DNA from: a bacterium
GTDB lineage: Bacteria > CAYTYR01 > UBA6262
NCBI GenBank assembly: GCA_028712895.1
Contig: JAQTPL010000018.1
Location: 1 to 37,307, forward strand
Direction of reading: 5' to 3'
Length of the DNA: 37,307 bases
Numbering within the stretch: the stretch's first letter is position 1; each line of letters starts with the position of its first letter. Below are positions 9,320 through 17,932 of this stretch, in pieces. The notes beneath the pieces were generated by a model. That model was given only the letters and a program-made list of their open reading frames with translations, was not told where the DNA came from and did not search any database. Both the position numbers and the translations under genes were made by a program.

Positions 9320-10261
9320 TTATTCACCTTCCTCCACTTTTTCCGCACCACCAGCCAGCAGGTACAAAACTGCCATCCTGATGGCAATACCATTGGTTAC
9401 CTGTTCAGTGATCACAGAGAAACTGCTGTCTGCTACTTCGCTGGATATCTCGATACCACGGTTCATCGGGCCGGGATGCATGACAATCACATCTTTTTTG
9501 CATTTTTTCAAGCGGTCCATATCAATGCCATATAATTCACTGTATTCCCGCAATGACGGGAAGAGGTGCTGTTTTTGCCGTTCACGCTGCACCCGCAGCA
9601 CATAGATCACATCAGCATGTGGTAAAACATCATCCAGTTTATAAGCTACTTTTACTTTCAGGTTTTCGATGTGCGAGGGAATAAGCGTTACCGGCCCGAC
9701 TACGGTTACTTTCGCTCCCATTTTGGTTAAGGCCCAGATATTGGACCGGGCCACCCGGGAGTGCAGTATGTCGCCTACGATCACCACATTCTGGTTCTCT
9801 ATTTTCCCTTTTTTATCCCTGACGGTAAAAAGGTCAAGCAGCGCCTGCGTCGGATGCTCATGCATGCCATCGCCGGCATTAATGATACTGGCGCTAATGG
9901 TGCGGGCTAGTAAGTGCGGCGCACCGGCCATGCTATGGCGAATGACCACAAAGTCAGCTTTCATCGCTTCGATGGTCTTGGCCGTATCGATCAGGCTTTC
10001 ACCTTTGACGATGCTGGAAGTGTTTACCGAGATATTAAGAACATCTGCGCTTAATCTTTTTTCAGCTAATTCGAAGGAGGTTCTGGTCCTGGTAGAGGGT
10101 TCATAGAAAAGGTTGACTACCGTTTTACCGCGTAAGGTGGGAACTTTTTTAACTGAGCGGGTAAAGATTTCCTTAAAAGGTACCGCTGTATCCAGAATTA
10201 ATTTGATCTCTTCGGGAGTAAGCGTTTCGATACCGAGCAGATTCCTATCTTTTAGTCTCAC
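9320..10261 (-). CDS. pyrB: Aspartate carbamoyltransferase catalytic subunit PyrB
   Basis: First committed pyrimidine step, joining carbamoyl phosphate to aspartate. 313 residues with the carbamoyl-phosphate loop STRTRTSFE at 56-64 and the HPTQALLDL block. The start is GTG at 10261 behind a strong AGGAGG eight bases upstream. No pyrI regulatory subunit gene is nearby, so the enzyme is probably an unregulated trimer. pyrR lies 21 bases upstream; that gap is too short for an attenuator. Confidence 0.96.
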   Translation of the reverse strand: MRLKDRNLLGIETLTPEEIKLILDTAVPFKEIFTRSVKKVPTLRGKTVVNLFYEPSTRTRTSFELAEKRLSADVLNISVNTSSIVKGESLIDTAKTIEAMKADFVVIRHSMAGAPHLLARTISASIINAGDGMHEHPTQALLDLFTVRDKKGKIENQNVVIVGDILHSRVARSNIWALTKMGAKVTVVGPVTLIPSHIENLKVKVAYKLDDVLPHADVIYVLRVQRERQKQHLFPSLREYSELYGIDMDRLKKCKKDVIVMHPGPMNRGIEISSEVADSSFSVITEQVTNGIAIRMAVLYLLAGGAEKVEEGE

Positions 10262-10282
10262 CCGTAAGACCTCCTTTTGACC

Positions 10283-10840
10283 TTACGTACTCATCTGTTC
10301 ATTCAGCGTGACCTGGTCCTGCTGGTCTATTTCCTTGAAATTCACGCTGACCATTTCGGCTTTTGAAGTTTTAAATACTTTGCCGCAAAAATCAGCCTGG
10401 ATCGGCAATTCCCGGTGGCCCCGGTCAACCAGTACGGCCAACTGGATGCTTTTCGGGCGGCCGAAGTCAATGATCTCATCCAAGGCTGCCCTGATGGTAC
10501 GGCCGGTGAATAACACATCGTCTACCAGGATAATGTTCTTCTCCTCGATATGGAACGGTATCTGGGTTTCTTTGACCAGCGGCATCTCGGACAAGCTGGT
10601 AAAATCATCGCGGTACAAAGTTATGTCCAAAACCCCGATCGGGATGATCTTATGTGATATCTTCTTGATCTCAGCAGCCAGGCGCTCGGCCATGAAAACC
10701 CCCCTGGTCCTGATACCGATTATCACCAGGTCTTTGGTGCCATGGTTTTTTTTGATTATTTCTACAGCCAACCGTTTAATGATGTTGGTTATTTCATTCT
10801 TGCTCATGATCACTTTTTTAGTTTTATAGACAGTAGTCAT
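10283..10840 (-). CDS. pyrR: PyrR-type uracil phosphoribosyltransferase / pyrimidine regulator
   Basis: 185 residues of the PyrR family, which in Firmicutes binds leader RNA in response to UMP and also has uracil phosphoribosyltransferase activity. The PRPP loop [13 protein letters not shown] is at 103-115, and the [15 protein letters not shown] region is typical. The ATG overlaps the purE stop (ATGA). It sits exactly where it would in a pyr operon, yet I found no recognisable PyrR anti-antiterminator hairpin in the short pyrR-pyrB gap or before purE. It may act elsewhere or only as an enzyme. Confidence 0.93.
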   Translation of the reverse strand: MTTVYKTKKVIMSKNEITNIIKRLAVEIIKKNHGTKDLVIIGIRTRGVFMAERLAAEIKKISHKIIPIGVLDITLYRDDFTSLSEMPLVKETQIPFHIEEKNIILVDDVLFTGRTIRAALDEIIDFGRPKSIQLAVLVDRGHRELPIQADFCGKVFKTSKAEMVSVNFKEIDQQDQVTLNEQMST

Positions 10841-11301
10841 TTCCTGCTCCTGGAGGTTAACCTTTTTTTAAAGGCTCTTAATTTATTTTTCAGAGCCTGG
10901 TTATTAATAGCTAATATCTGGCAGGCCAGTATAGCCGCGTTTTTGGCTCCATTAATGGCCACGGTAGCAACCGGTACGCCATTGGGCATTTGCACTATGG
11001 AAAGCAGGGAATCCAGTCCTCCCAGATCCTTAGTTTTGATCGGCACACCGATGACCGGCAGCTGGGTATAAGCGGCGATCACTCCCGGGAGATGAGCTGC
11101 TTTGCCGGCACCCGCGATAACTACTCCAAATCCATTCCTCTCAGCGTTGCCGGAGAAATTAGCTACTGCTTTAGGAGTACGGTGTGCAGACATAACTTTT
11201 AATTCATAGCATATACCAAACTCTTTCAGTGTTTTGGCAGCCTCATTCATGATTTCCAGGTCAGATTCACTGCCCATAACTATAGCCACTTTATACTTCA
11301 T
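10837..11301 (-). CDS. purE: N5-carboxyaminoimidazole ribonucleotide mutase PurE
   Basis: Converts N5-CAIR to CAIR. 154 residues from the ATG at 11301, which has GGAG seven bases upstream; a TTG at 11313 would add four residues but lacks a ribosome site. SAHRTP at 38-43 is the class I form (class II enzymes have SAHK), so a PurK partner is expected, but purK is not in this window. The P-loop reads [10 protein letters not shown] at 64-73, with Lys where many class I enzymes have Gly. purE opens the purE-pyr module after hairpin H6, and its stop overlaps the pyrR start. Confidence 0.95.
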   Translation of the reverse strand: MKYKVAIVMGSESDLEIMNEAAKTLKEFGICYELKVMSAHRTPKAVANFSGNAERNGFGVVIAGAGKAAHLPGVIAAYTQLPVIGVPIKTKDLGGLDSLLSIVQMPNGVPVATVAINGAKNAAILACQILAINNQALKNKLRAFKKRLTSRSRK

Positions 11302-11346
11302 TTTCTTCTCCAATACTATACTTAACTGGTAATCCTATCTCTGTCT

Positions 11347-11414
11347 GGACTCCAGACTTTAGACACCAGACACCAGTTTTGATCTGGAGACTTGAATCTG
11401 GTTTACTGGAGTCC
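11347..11414. repeat. Heptad-repeat hairpin H6, between purD and purE
   Basis: The arms at 11347-11376 and 11384-11414 are built of AGACNCC-type 7-bp units (AGACTTT, AGACACC, AGACACC). The loop is seven bases. The right arm enters purD: its last codons and TAA stop (Gly-Leu-Gln-stop) are read from repeat sequence. A T-run follows on the plus strand only. Sequence family differs from H1-H5 although the design is the same. Confidence 0.75.
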
Positions 11415-12734
11415 TTTTTTTCCGATATCTTTGCGCCATTGGGCACCTTCAAACTTGATCAACGGCACAGCTTTATAAGCGCGGTCAATCGCCTCCTGCA
11501 GGGTGCTTCCCGTCGCTGTGACTCCTAAAACCCTTCCACCTGAGGTGACTATCTGGGAGCGGTCATATTCTATAAGTCCCTGGGCTGTCTCTTTTTTCGG
11601 GAAATCGGTCCCGGCATGAAAAACTATAATTTCAGGCATAGCCGCGGCCTGTTCCAGGCCGGTTACCACCTTACCCTTACTGTATCCCCCGGGATAACCT
11701 GAGCTGGCCATGATCACGCTCACACAATGTTTCTGTTCCCATTCAATCTTAATTTCTTTGAGTTTACCCAGATTTGTGTACTCCATTATTTTCAAAATAT
11801 CGGTTTTCAGAAGCGGCATAATAACTTGTGTTTCAGGATCCCCAAACCTGACGTTATATTCTAACACAAAAGGGTCGCCGTTGACAATCATTATTCCAAC
11901 ATAGATGACGCCGCGGTATAATATATTTTCCTTTTTCAAACCGGCAATAGTTGGGGTTAATACCTTTTCCCGTATTTTCCGGTGTAAATCGTCAGCCAGC
12001 TTAGTAACCGGGGCATAACACCCCATCCCTCCGGTATTAGGTCCCTGGTCATCATCGTAGATCCGTTTGTGGTCCTGTACCGGGACCATCGGTACAATGG
12101 TATCGCCGTCGGTAAAACAGAGTATCGAAGCCTCTTCCCCGCCGATGAATTCTTCAATCACGATCTTGTCTCCGGCGCTCCCAAACACTTTTTTTAGCAT
12201 GATCACATCAACAGCTTTTTCCGCTTCCGCCAAGGTATGGCAAATGATCACCCCTTTTCCCGCGGCCAGCCCATCTGCTTTGATCACTATGGGATATCCC
12301 TGCTGGCCATGCGGATTACTGAATTTAGGGTTTTTAATGAAATCCAGGGCTTGCTTGGGCGACGAGAATATTTCAAAACTGGCGGTAGGGATACTGCTTT
12401 TCTGCATAAATATTTTAGCAAAAGCCTTACTGCCTTCCAGCTGGGCGGCGGCTTTATTGGGGCCGAATACACGAAAATTCTTTTTTTCAAAATAATCAAC
12501 AAAGCCTTTGATAAGCGGGGCCTCTGGCCCTACTATGATCAAACCAATATTGTTATTTTTGCAATACTTTTCTATGATTGGGAAATCGTCTACAGGCTTA
12601 TCGACACATTTGGCCAGCTGGGAGATCCCGGCATTTCCCGGGATACAGAATAGTTCGGTTGTGGCCGAACTTTGCTTTAATTTCCAGATTAAAGCATGTT
12701 CCCTTCCTCCGCCGCCGATCACGAGTATGTTCAT
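11403..12734 (-). CDS. purD: Phosphoribosylamine-glycine ligase PurD
   Basis: GAR synthetase, an ATP-grasp enzyme joining glycine to phosphoribosylamine. 443 residues. N-terminal VIGGGGREHAL at 5-15, ATP-grasp KADGLAAGKGV at 152-162, and the metal-binding EYNVRFGDPE block towards the C-terminus. The ATG has GGAG seven bases upstream and follows purF by 13 bases. The last residues (GLQ and stop) lie within hairpin H6. Confidence 0.97.
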   Translation of the reverse strand: MNILVIGGGGREHALIWKLKQSSATTELFCIPGNAGISQLAKCVDKPVDDFPIIEKYCKNNNIGLIIVGPEAPLIKGFVDYFEKKNFRVFGPNKAAAQLEGSKAFAKIFMQKSSIPTASFEIFSSPKQALDFIKNPKFSNPHGQQGYPIVIKADGLAAGKGVIICHTLAEAEKAVDVIMLKKVFGSAGDKIVIEEFIGGEEASILCFTDGDTIVPMVPVQDHKRIYDDDQGPNTGGMGCYAPVTKLADDLHRKIREKVLTPTIAGLKKENILYRGVIYVGIMIVNGDPFVLEYNVRFGDPETQVIMPLLKTDILKIMEYTNLGKLKEIKIEWEQKHCVSVIMASSGYPGGYSKGKVVTGLEQAAAMPEIIVFHAGTDFPKKETAQGLIEYDRSQIVTSGGRVLGVTATGSTLQEAIDRAYKAVPLIKFEGAQWRKDIGKKGLQ

Positions 12735-12747
12735 TTTGATCTCCTGC

Positions 12748-14103
12748 TTATTTTATCGGGTAGTCGTCAGTAAAACAGGCGCAGCAAAAATTAGCGGCCG
12801 AGATATTAGTCGCTTTAAGCAGTCCTTCCAAACTCAGGTAATGCAGGCTATCTACCCCTAAATATTTCTTAATTTGCTTCACCGTATTGTTGCTGGCGAT
12901 CAATTCTTTTTTATCCGGTGTGTCAATGCCATAAAAACAAGGGCCTATTATCGGCGGGGAGCTGATGCAGAGATGGACCTGCTTGGCCCCGGCCGCGTAC
13001 AACATCTTAACCAGCTTCCTGGAGGTGGTCCCACGGACTATCGAGTCATCGATCACGACAACCTTTTTGTTTTTCAGTACTTCCCTGACCGGATTATATT
13101 TGATCTTGGCGCCGAAATCGCGTATCTGCTGGTCAGGCTCGATAAAAGTGCGGCCAATATAATGGTTGCGGATCAGGCCGGTTTCAAACGGGATACCAGA
13201 CTCTTCGGCGTAACCTACAGCCGCGCTGTTGGCGCTGTCAGGAACTGGTATGACCAGGTCTGCCTTGATCCTGGTTTCCCGGGCTAACTGCTTTCCGTAT
13301 TCACGTCGGACCAGGTGCACATTACGCCCGAAAATATAGCTGTCAGGACGGCTAAAATAAATAAATTCAAAAATACACATGGCTGATTTTTTCTCATGGG
13401 CAAACTTAATGCTTTTCAGTCCCTTATCCGTGATGATCAGTAGTTCACCCGGCTCAATATCACGTATATATTTAGCATTGATCAGGTCTAACGCGCAGGT
13501 TTCGCTGGCTAAGACGTAAGCCTCGCCTAATTTTCCCAGGCATAGCGGCCTGACGCCAAAAGGATCGCGGGCGGCGATCAGCGTATCCGGAGTGCTGAGC
13601 AGCAGGGAATATGCGCCTTTGACCTGCTGCAGGGATTTGACAACCGCTTCGGCGAGAGGAACTCCGTTAGCTTTGGCAATGAGATGCAAAATCACTTCGG
13701 TATCACTCGTGCTTTGAAAAATTGATCCTTCTTTTTCCAAGCGGGCCCTGATCATATCAGTGTTGGTCAGATTGCCGTTATGGGCAATAGCCATTTGTCC
13801 CTTGGCGTACTTGATCAACAGCGGTTGGGCATTTTTTAAAAAGCTCATGCCGGTTGTTGAATACCGGTTATGGCCGATAGCCAGGTAGCCAGGCAGTTTA
13901 TCGAGAGTATCGCGGCTAAAAATATCAGATACTAATCCCATGCCTAAATGGGGATACATCTTTTGGCCGTCGCCCGTGACAATACCGGCTGACTCCTGGC
14001 CCCGGTGTTGCAGGGAATACAAACCAAGATAGGTCAGGCGGGCTGCTTCAAGATGACCATAGATACCGAATACTCCGCATTTTTCATTTAATTTGTTTAG
14101 CAT
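12748..14103 (-). CDS. purF: Amidophosphoribosyltransferase PurF
   Basis: Commits PRPP to purine synthesis using glutamine. 451 residues. The glutaminase nucleophile is Cys9 after a short propeptide (MLNKLNEK removed on maturation, as known for this family). The PRPP loop VVVIDDSIVRGTT is at 348-360. Cysteines 243, 389, 440/441 and 443 match the [4Fe-4S]-binding positions of the Bacillus-type oxygen-sensitive enzyme, consistent with an anaerobic host. Start ATG with GAGG upstream. It lies between purQ and purD. Confidence 0.97.
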   Translation of the reverse strand: MLNKLNEKCGVFGIYGHLEAARLTYLGLYSLQHRGQESAGIVTGDGQKMYPHLGMGLVSDIFSRDTLDKLPGYLAIGHNRYSTTGMSFLKNAQPLLIKYAKGQMAIAHNGNLTNTDMIRARLEKEGSIFQSTSDTEVILHLIAKANGVPLAEAVVKSLQQVKGAYSLLLSTPDTLIAARDPFGVRPLCLGKLGEAYVLASETCALDLINAKYIRDIEPGELLIITDKGLKSIKFAHEKKSAMCIFEFIYFSRPDSYIFGRNVHLVRREYGKQLARETRIKADLVIPVPDSANSAAVGYAEESGIPFETGLIRNHYIGRTFIEPDQQIRDFGAKIKYNPVREVLKNKKVVVIDDSIVRGTTSRKLVKMLYAAGAKQVHLCISSPPIIGPCFYGIDTPDKKELIASNNTVKQIKKYLGVDSLHYLSLEGLLKATNISAANFCCACFTDDYPIK

Positions 14104-14163
14104 ATGTCCTCTTTTTATATTTTTGCCGTCAAACAGAATTACGCGGATAATCCTTTTAGCTAT

Positions 14164-14973
14164 TTATTTTCCAGTTTCTAGTACATAATTGACTGCGTTA
14201 ACAAAAATAGCTAGTCCGTCGCCAGCTTCCGGCAGTTTTTTCCTAGTCCACTGGGGATGATTATATTTGGTTACGTGCCGTTCCGGGTGCGGCATCAAGC
14301 CAAAAACATTTCCTGCAGGGTTACAGATACCGGCAATATTTTCCACAGAGCCGTTAGGATTAAAGGGATATACTGCTTTGGTCCCTTTTTTATCAACATA
14401 CTGCAATACGATCTGTCCATTCTTTTTCAGCCGGTCCATTACTTCTTTATCCTTAGGAATAAATTTACCCTCTCCATGTGCCACCGGCAAATAGATGATC
14501 TTTTTAATCCCTTTGGTCCAAAGGCATTTGACCCGCGACCCGCGACCCGCGACTGGTGACTTTAAATACACCCAGCGATCTTCGAATTTTGCCGAATCAT
14601 TAAAACTTAAAGTCGCTTCCAGTTCCTGATCTATTGTTTCAAACCCGGGCAGCAGCCCAGATTTTACTAATACCTGGAAGCCGTTGCAAATGCCGATAAC
14701 CGGTTTGCCACTGGCAGCAAACGCACGTATCTGTTCATATAACTTATAGCGAAGTTCATTGGCTAATACCTTGCCGCTGGCTATATCATCGCCATAGGAA
14801 AAGCCCCCGGGTATCGCCAGGATGCTGAAATCATTTAATTTAGCCTCACCTTCGATAAACCTGTTGATATGTACCCGCTGCGGCTCTCCGCCAGCCAGGC
14901 TGAAAGCCTGCGCAGTTTCCATATCACAATTGGTCCCTGCTGTCCGTAAAATTAATACTTTTGGTTTTTTCAT
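14164..14973 (-). CDS. purQ: FGAM synthase glutaminase subunit PurQ
   Basis: Supplies ammonia to PurL. 269 residues, longer than the ~227-residue Bacillus form. The nucleophile is Cys96 in GICNGFQVL, and the His-Glu pair lies in MPHPERH near the C-terminus. Residues 139-149 (SPVAGRGSRVK) are encoded by a 7-bp tandem repeat that replaces a variable loop. No strong ribosome site precedes the ATG. The 65-base gap to purL holds a short hairpin and a 12-base direct repeat. Confidence 0.95.
   Translation of the reverse strand: MKKPKVLILRTAGTNCDMETAQAFSLAGGEPQRVHINRFIEGEAKLNDFSILAIPGGFSYGDDIASGKVLANELRYKLYEQIRAFAASGKPVIGICNGFQVLVKSGLLPGFETIDQELEATLSFNDSAKFEDRWVYLKSPVAGRGSRVKCLWTKGIKKIIYLPVAHGEGKFIPKDKEVMDRLKKNGQIVLQYVDKKGTKAVYPFNPNGSVENIAGICNPAGNVFGLMPHPERHVTKYNHPQWTRKKLPEAGDGLAIFVNAVNYVLETGK
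14530..14560. repeat. In-frame heptad repeat inside purQ
   Basis: Three perfect tandem copies of GACCCGC (14530-14550) followed by a decayed unit, GACTGGTGAC. Read on the minus strand it encodes SPVAGRGSRV. No stop codon occurs in any of the six frames of this heptad. It is a different sequence family from the purL and purM repeats but has the same 7-bp period and the same in-gene placement. Confidence 0.85.
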
Positions 14974-14978
14974 AGTTT

Positions 14979-15030
14979 ATCCGTGTAATCCCTGTCCGCC
15001 TCTGGCGGATCTTTTTAAATCTGTGCAATC
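14979..15030. repeat. Short hairpin flanked by 12-base direct repeats, purL-purQ gap
   Basis: A hairpin TCCGCC-TCT-GGCGGA (14995-15009) is flanked by ATCCGTGTAATC (14979-14990) and ATCTGTGCAATC (15019-15030), which match at 10 of 12 positions. A T-run follows the hairpin on the plus strand only, so it is unlikely to terminate purL transcripts. It fills nearly the whole purL-purQ spacer and looks like another small dispersed repeat. Confidence 0.6.
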
Positions 15031-15038
15031 GTATTTAG

Positions 15039-17453
15039 CTACCATTTAAGAGTCCCCCGCCAGGCTTCTTTGAGCGCCGTAATAGTTTCTTTAATAATGT
15101 TCTTATCCTTTAATCCTTTAACGATAAAATTCTTTTCAGACTTTATCTTACCGATACAACAAAAACTTGTCCCAATCATAGCTTTTTCAAAAGCTTTGGC
15201 TTTCTTTGGTTCTACCTCAACTATGAACCGCGAATTACTTTCTGAAAACAGGATAGTTGTATCGTTCTTATCTTTATCTGCCATCTGCCATCTGCCATCT
15301 GCTAACTTTATCTCCATCCCCAATCCTCCAGCAAAAGCCATCTCCGCTGCAGCTACAGCCAAGCCGCCCTCACTGAGATCATGACAAGAACATACCAGTT
15401 TCTGGGAAATAGCATTGCCGAGGGAGATCATCAGCGCCCTGGCTTTTAAGAAGTCAACCTTGGGAACATTATTGCCAAGATGACCAGATAAGGCAAAGTA
15501 TTGTGAACCGCCTAATTCATTATATGTGTCTCCCAGCAGATAAACCAGGTTATTGTTTTGCTTGGCATCCATGGTCAAACTATTACGAACGTCATCGACT
15601 ACTGAAATAGCGGAAATAAGCATGGTTGGAGCGATGGATATGGATTTCCCTTTTAGCGAGTACTCATTATTCAAACTGTCTTTACCGCTGATGAAAGGAG
15701 TCCCATAAGCCATTGCCGCGTCGTAACAGGCTTTGGCTGCCCTGACTATTCCGCCTAGTTGTTCTTCTTTATTAGGATTACCCCAGCAGAAATTATCCAG
15801 CAAGGCAGTCTTTTGCAGGTCGCCGCCTACGCAAGTGATGTTACGTAGGGCTTCGTCTATAACGCTCGCTGTCATCCAATATGGATCGATCAACCCCAAC
15901 CGCGGATTGATGCCGTTGGCTATGGCAAATCCTTTCCAGGAATTCAGGTCCGGCCTGTTTACAGCTGCATCGCTTGGCCCATCATTATCAGCGCCGGTTA
16001 AAGGTTTAATTATACTGCCGCCCTGTACTTCATGGTCATATTGACGGATGATCCACTCTTTACTCGCCACCGTCGGCAATGCAAGGATCTTTTTTAAGGT
16101 TATTCCTAATTTGTTTTTTCCGCCATCTGCCACCTGCCGTCTGCCATCTGGTTCTTTATGCTTCACTTCTTTCCAGACCGCTTTACGGGTATATTTCGGT
16201 ACTCCATTATGGAGAAAGTCCATATCCAGGTCAGCCACTTTGTCTGGCCCGTAATAAAGCTCCAGGTTATGAGTAGCGGTAAATTCACCGATAACCGTGG
16301 CTTCAACATTCTCATCGTTAAATATTTTTAAGATGGCGGTCAGGTTCCCGGGAGGAACCGCCAGGACCATCCTTTCCTGGGACTCGCTAATCCATATCTC
16401 CCAAGGCAACAGGCCCTGGTATTTTAAAGGTGCCTTATCCAGGTATACTTTAGCTCCGCATTCTTCGCCCAGTTCCCCTACGGCTGAAGAAAATCCGCCA
16501 GCTCCGCAATCAGTGATCGCATTGTACAGTCCGGCGTCACGAGCCTGCAGCAATGCATCGGTTACCTTCTTTTCAATGATCGGATTACCGATTTGCACAG
16601 CAGATATTTCCGTGTCTTTATCTAATTCAATGGAAGAAAAAGTTGCTCCATGAATGCCATCCCTGCCGGTTCTCCCGCCCACCGCCAGCACCAGGTCTCC
16701 GGCACTGACTTTTTTATCAATATACTTCTTGGGCATAATGCCGACAGTACCGCAAAAGACTAAAGGATTATAAATAAAGCTTTCCTCGAAAATTACTGCG
16801 CCATTAGCAGTCGGAATACCCATCCGGTTGCCGTAATCACGGACTCCTGATACCACGCCTTTAGCAATTCTTTTAGGGTGTAAAATATGTTCGCTTATAG
16901 AACTGAACGGTGTCTCTGGCGGGCCAAAACAAAACACATCTGTATTTATAACCGGCTTGGCTCCAAGCCCTACCCCTAAAATGTCCCGGATCACCCCGCC
17001 GATACCGGTACCGGCTCCGCCATACGGTTCCAATGCCGAAGGGTGATTATGGGTTTCGACCTTGAAAGCCAGGGCATTATCCTGGTCAAAATCAATAACC
17101 CCGGCATTATCCTTAAAGACTGAAAGGCACCACGGCAGATTCAGCTCTTTCGTTGACCTTATCACCGTCTGTTTTAACAGATTATCGATTGTTTCTGTCT
17201 GCCATCTGCCATCCACCGTCTGCCGTCTGTATTCGATCACTCCCCTTAGGGTTTTATGTTTGCAGTGTTCGCTCCAGGTCTGGGCCAGTGTTTCCAGCTC
17301 TACATCCGTAGGATCACGCCGTAATTTCCGGAAATATTCCTGTATAGTTTTCATTTCCTGGATGTTCAAAGCCAGTAAGTTAACCGAGGAAATGGTGAGA
17401 AGTTCTCCGTCAGTTTTATTCAGGATCCCGATGATCTTAACTTCATTAGGCAT
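15039..17453 (-). CDS. purL: FGAM synthase large subunit PurL
   Basis: ATP-dependent amidation of FGAR, acting with PurQ and PurS. 804 residues, longer than the usual ~720-750 of the small-type PurL. SEHCKHKT is at 61-68 and the glycine-rich ETHNHPSALEPYGGAGTGIGG at 133-153; a second AIR-synthase-like half follows QYDHEVQ. I chose the ATG at 17453 (MPNEVK), overlapping the purS stop by eight bases; a TTG at 17489 is less likely. Three separate loops carry in-frame AGAYGGC heptad repeats, at residues about 75-88, 434-445 and 717-727. All conserved motifs outside them look intact. Confidence 0.96.
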   Translation of the reverse strand: MPNEVKIIGILNKTDGELLTISSVNLLALNIQEMKTIQEYFRKLRRDPTDVELETLAQTWSEHCKHKTLRGVIEYRRQTVDGRWQTETIDNLLKQTVIRSTKELNLPWCLSVFKDNAGVIDFDQDNALAFKVETHNHPSALEPYGGAGTGIGGVIRDILGVGLGAKPVINTDVFCFGPPETPFSSISEHILHPKRIAKGVVSGVRDYGNRMGIPTANGAVIFEESFIYNPLVFCGTVGIMPKKYIDKKVSAGDLVLAVGGRTGRDGIHGATFSSIELDKDTEISAVQIGNPIIEKKVTDALLQARDAGLYNAITDCGAGGFSSAVGELGEECGAKVYLDKAPLKYQGLLPWEIWISESQERMVLAVPPGNLTAILKIFNDENVEATVIGEFTATHNLELYYGPDKVADLDMDFLHNGVPKYTRKAVWKEVKHKEPDGRRQVADGGKNKLGITLKKILALPTVASKEWIIRQYDHEVQGGSIIKPLTGADNDGPSDAAVNRPDLNSWKGFAIANGINPRLGLIDPYWMTASVIDEALRNITCVGGDLQKTALLDNFCWGNPNKEEQLGGIVRAAKACYDAAMAYGTPFISGKDSLNNEYSLKGKSISIAPTMLISAISVVDDVRNSLTMDAKQNNNLVYLLGDTYNELGGSQYFALSGHLGNNVPKVDFLKARALMISLGNAISQKLVCSCHDLSEGGLAVAAAEMAFAGGLGMEIKLADGRWQMADKDKNDTTILFSESNSRFIVEVEPKKAKAFEKAMIGTSFCCIGKIKSEKNFIVKGLKDKNIIKETITALKEAWRGTLKW
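15278..15305. repeat. In-frame heptad repeat 3 inside purL
   Basis: Sense strand: AGATGGC three times plus AGATAAA, encoding LADGRWQMADK at about residues 717-727. It lies in a variable loop before the conserved LFSESNSRF strand. Confidence 0.88.
16121..16150. repeat. In-frame heptad repeat 2 inside purL
   Basis: Sense strand: AGATGGC AGACGGC AGGTGGC AGATGGC, encoding EPDGRRQVADGG at about residues 434-445, in the linker between the two halves of PurL, just before the conserved SKEWIIRQYDHEVQ. Confidence 0.88.
17195..17231. repeat. In-frame heptad repeat 1 inside purL
   Basis: Sense strand units AGACGGC, AGACGGT, GGATGGC, AGATGGC, AGACAGA encode YRRQTVDGRWQTET at about residues 75-88. The segment sits in the loop following HCKHKT and before ETIDNLLK, which is a short variable turn in other PurL proteins. 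Confidence 0.85.
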
Positions 17454-17928
17454 ATTTTTCAGCTGCTCCGATAAAATAATCTTGCACAATAGTATTAGCC
17501 AGTAATTTAGACGCTATACTTTCCGCTTCCCTGGCTTGCAGCTTACCATAAACTATGTATTTTACGCCAGTGTGCACCGTGATCTGCGCCGGCTGGAAAC
17601 CAAGATCCCTGACCCCGGTAATCAAGGTATCTGCCACCGCGTCAGTGACCCCTTTTTTGAACCACACTTCGATCACGAAATGCTTTTCGCTGGCTGCCGC
17701 ATCGATGGTTTTATTGATGACATATTCTTGAGTGATCGGATCGATCAGTAATTTACAGCAAAGATCATCGATTTGGGCAAAATTTAAGTCGGCGTCTATT
17801 TTATATATCTGCACCGACTTAATTTTAGAAACTTTGCTTATCCCCAGATCGTGAATATCCTTGTTGATACTTTCACCGAGGGCGTCAAGGATATTATCCT
17901 TATAGCCGACTTCTATAATATATTGCAT
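17446..17928 (-). CDS. purS: FGAM synthase subunit PurS, two PurS domains in tandem
   Basis: PurS is normally about 80 residues and bridges PurQ and PurL. This protein has 160 residues and two PurS-like halves, about 1-78 and 82-160. Each half has an opening IEV strand, a DLG turn (DLGISKV, DLGFQPA), a YxIDADL / KYIVYGKL strand and a closing LL(I/A)(D/N)xI(T/V)Q(E/D)Y motif. In the Thermotoga-type complex two PurS chains serve one PurL, so a covalent tandem would supply both. It starts four bases after purC and overlaps purL by eight bases. Confidence 0.93.
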   Translation of the reverse strand: MQYIIEVGYKDNILDALGESINKDIHDLGISKVSKIKSVQIYKIDADLNFAQIDDLCCKLLIDPITQEYVINKTIDAAASEKHFVIEVWFKKGVTDAVADTLITGVRDLGFQPAQITVHTGVKYIVYGKLQAREAESIASKLLANTIVQDYFIGAAEKYA

Positions 17929-17932
17929 CGGG

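Noticed and set aside
14995-15009. Rho-independent terminator between purL and purQ
   Set aside because: The T-run follows the hairpin only on the plus strand, while all genes here are on the minus strand.
15278-17231. Possible CRISPR array from the repeated TGCCATC units
   Set aside because: Units are 7 bp, directly tandem with no spacers, and lie in frame inside purL.
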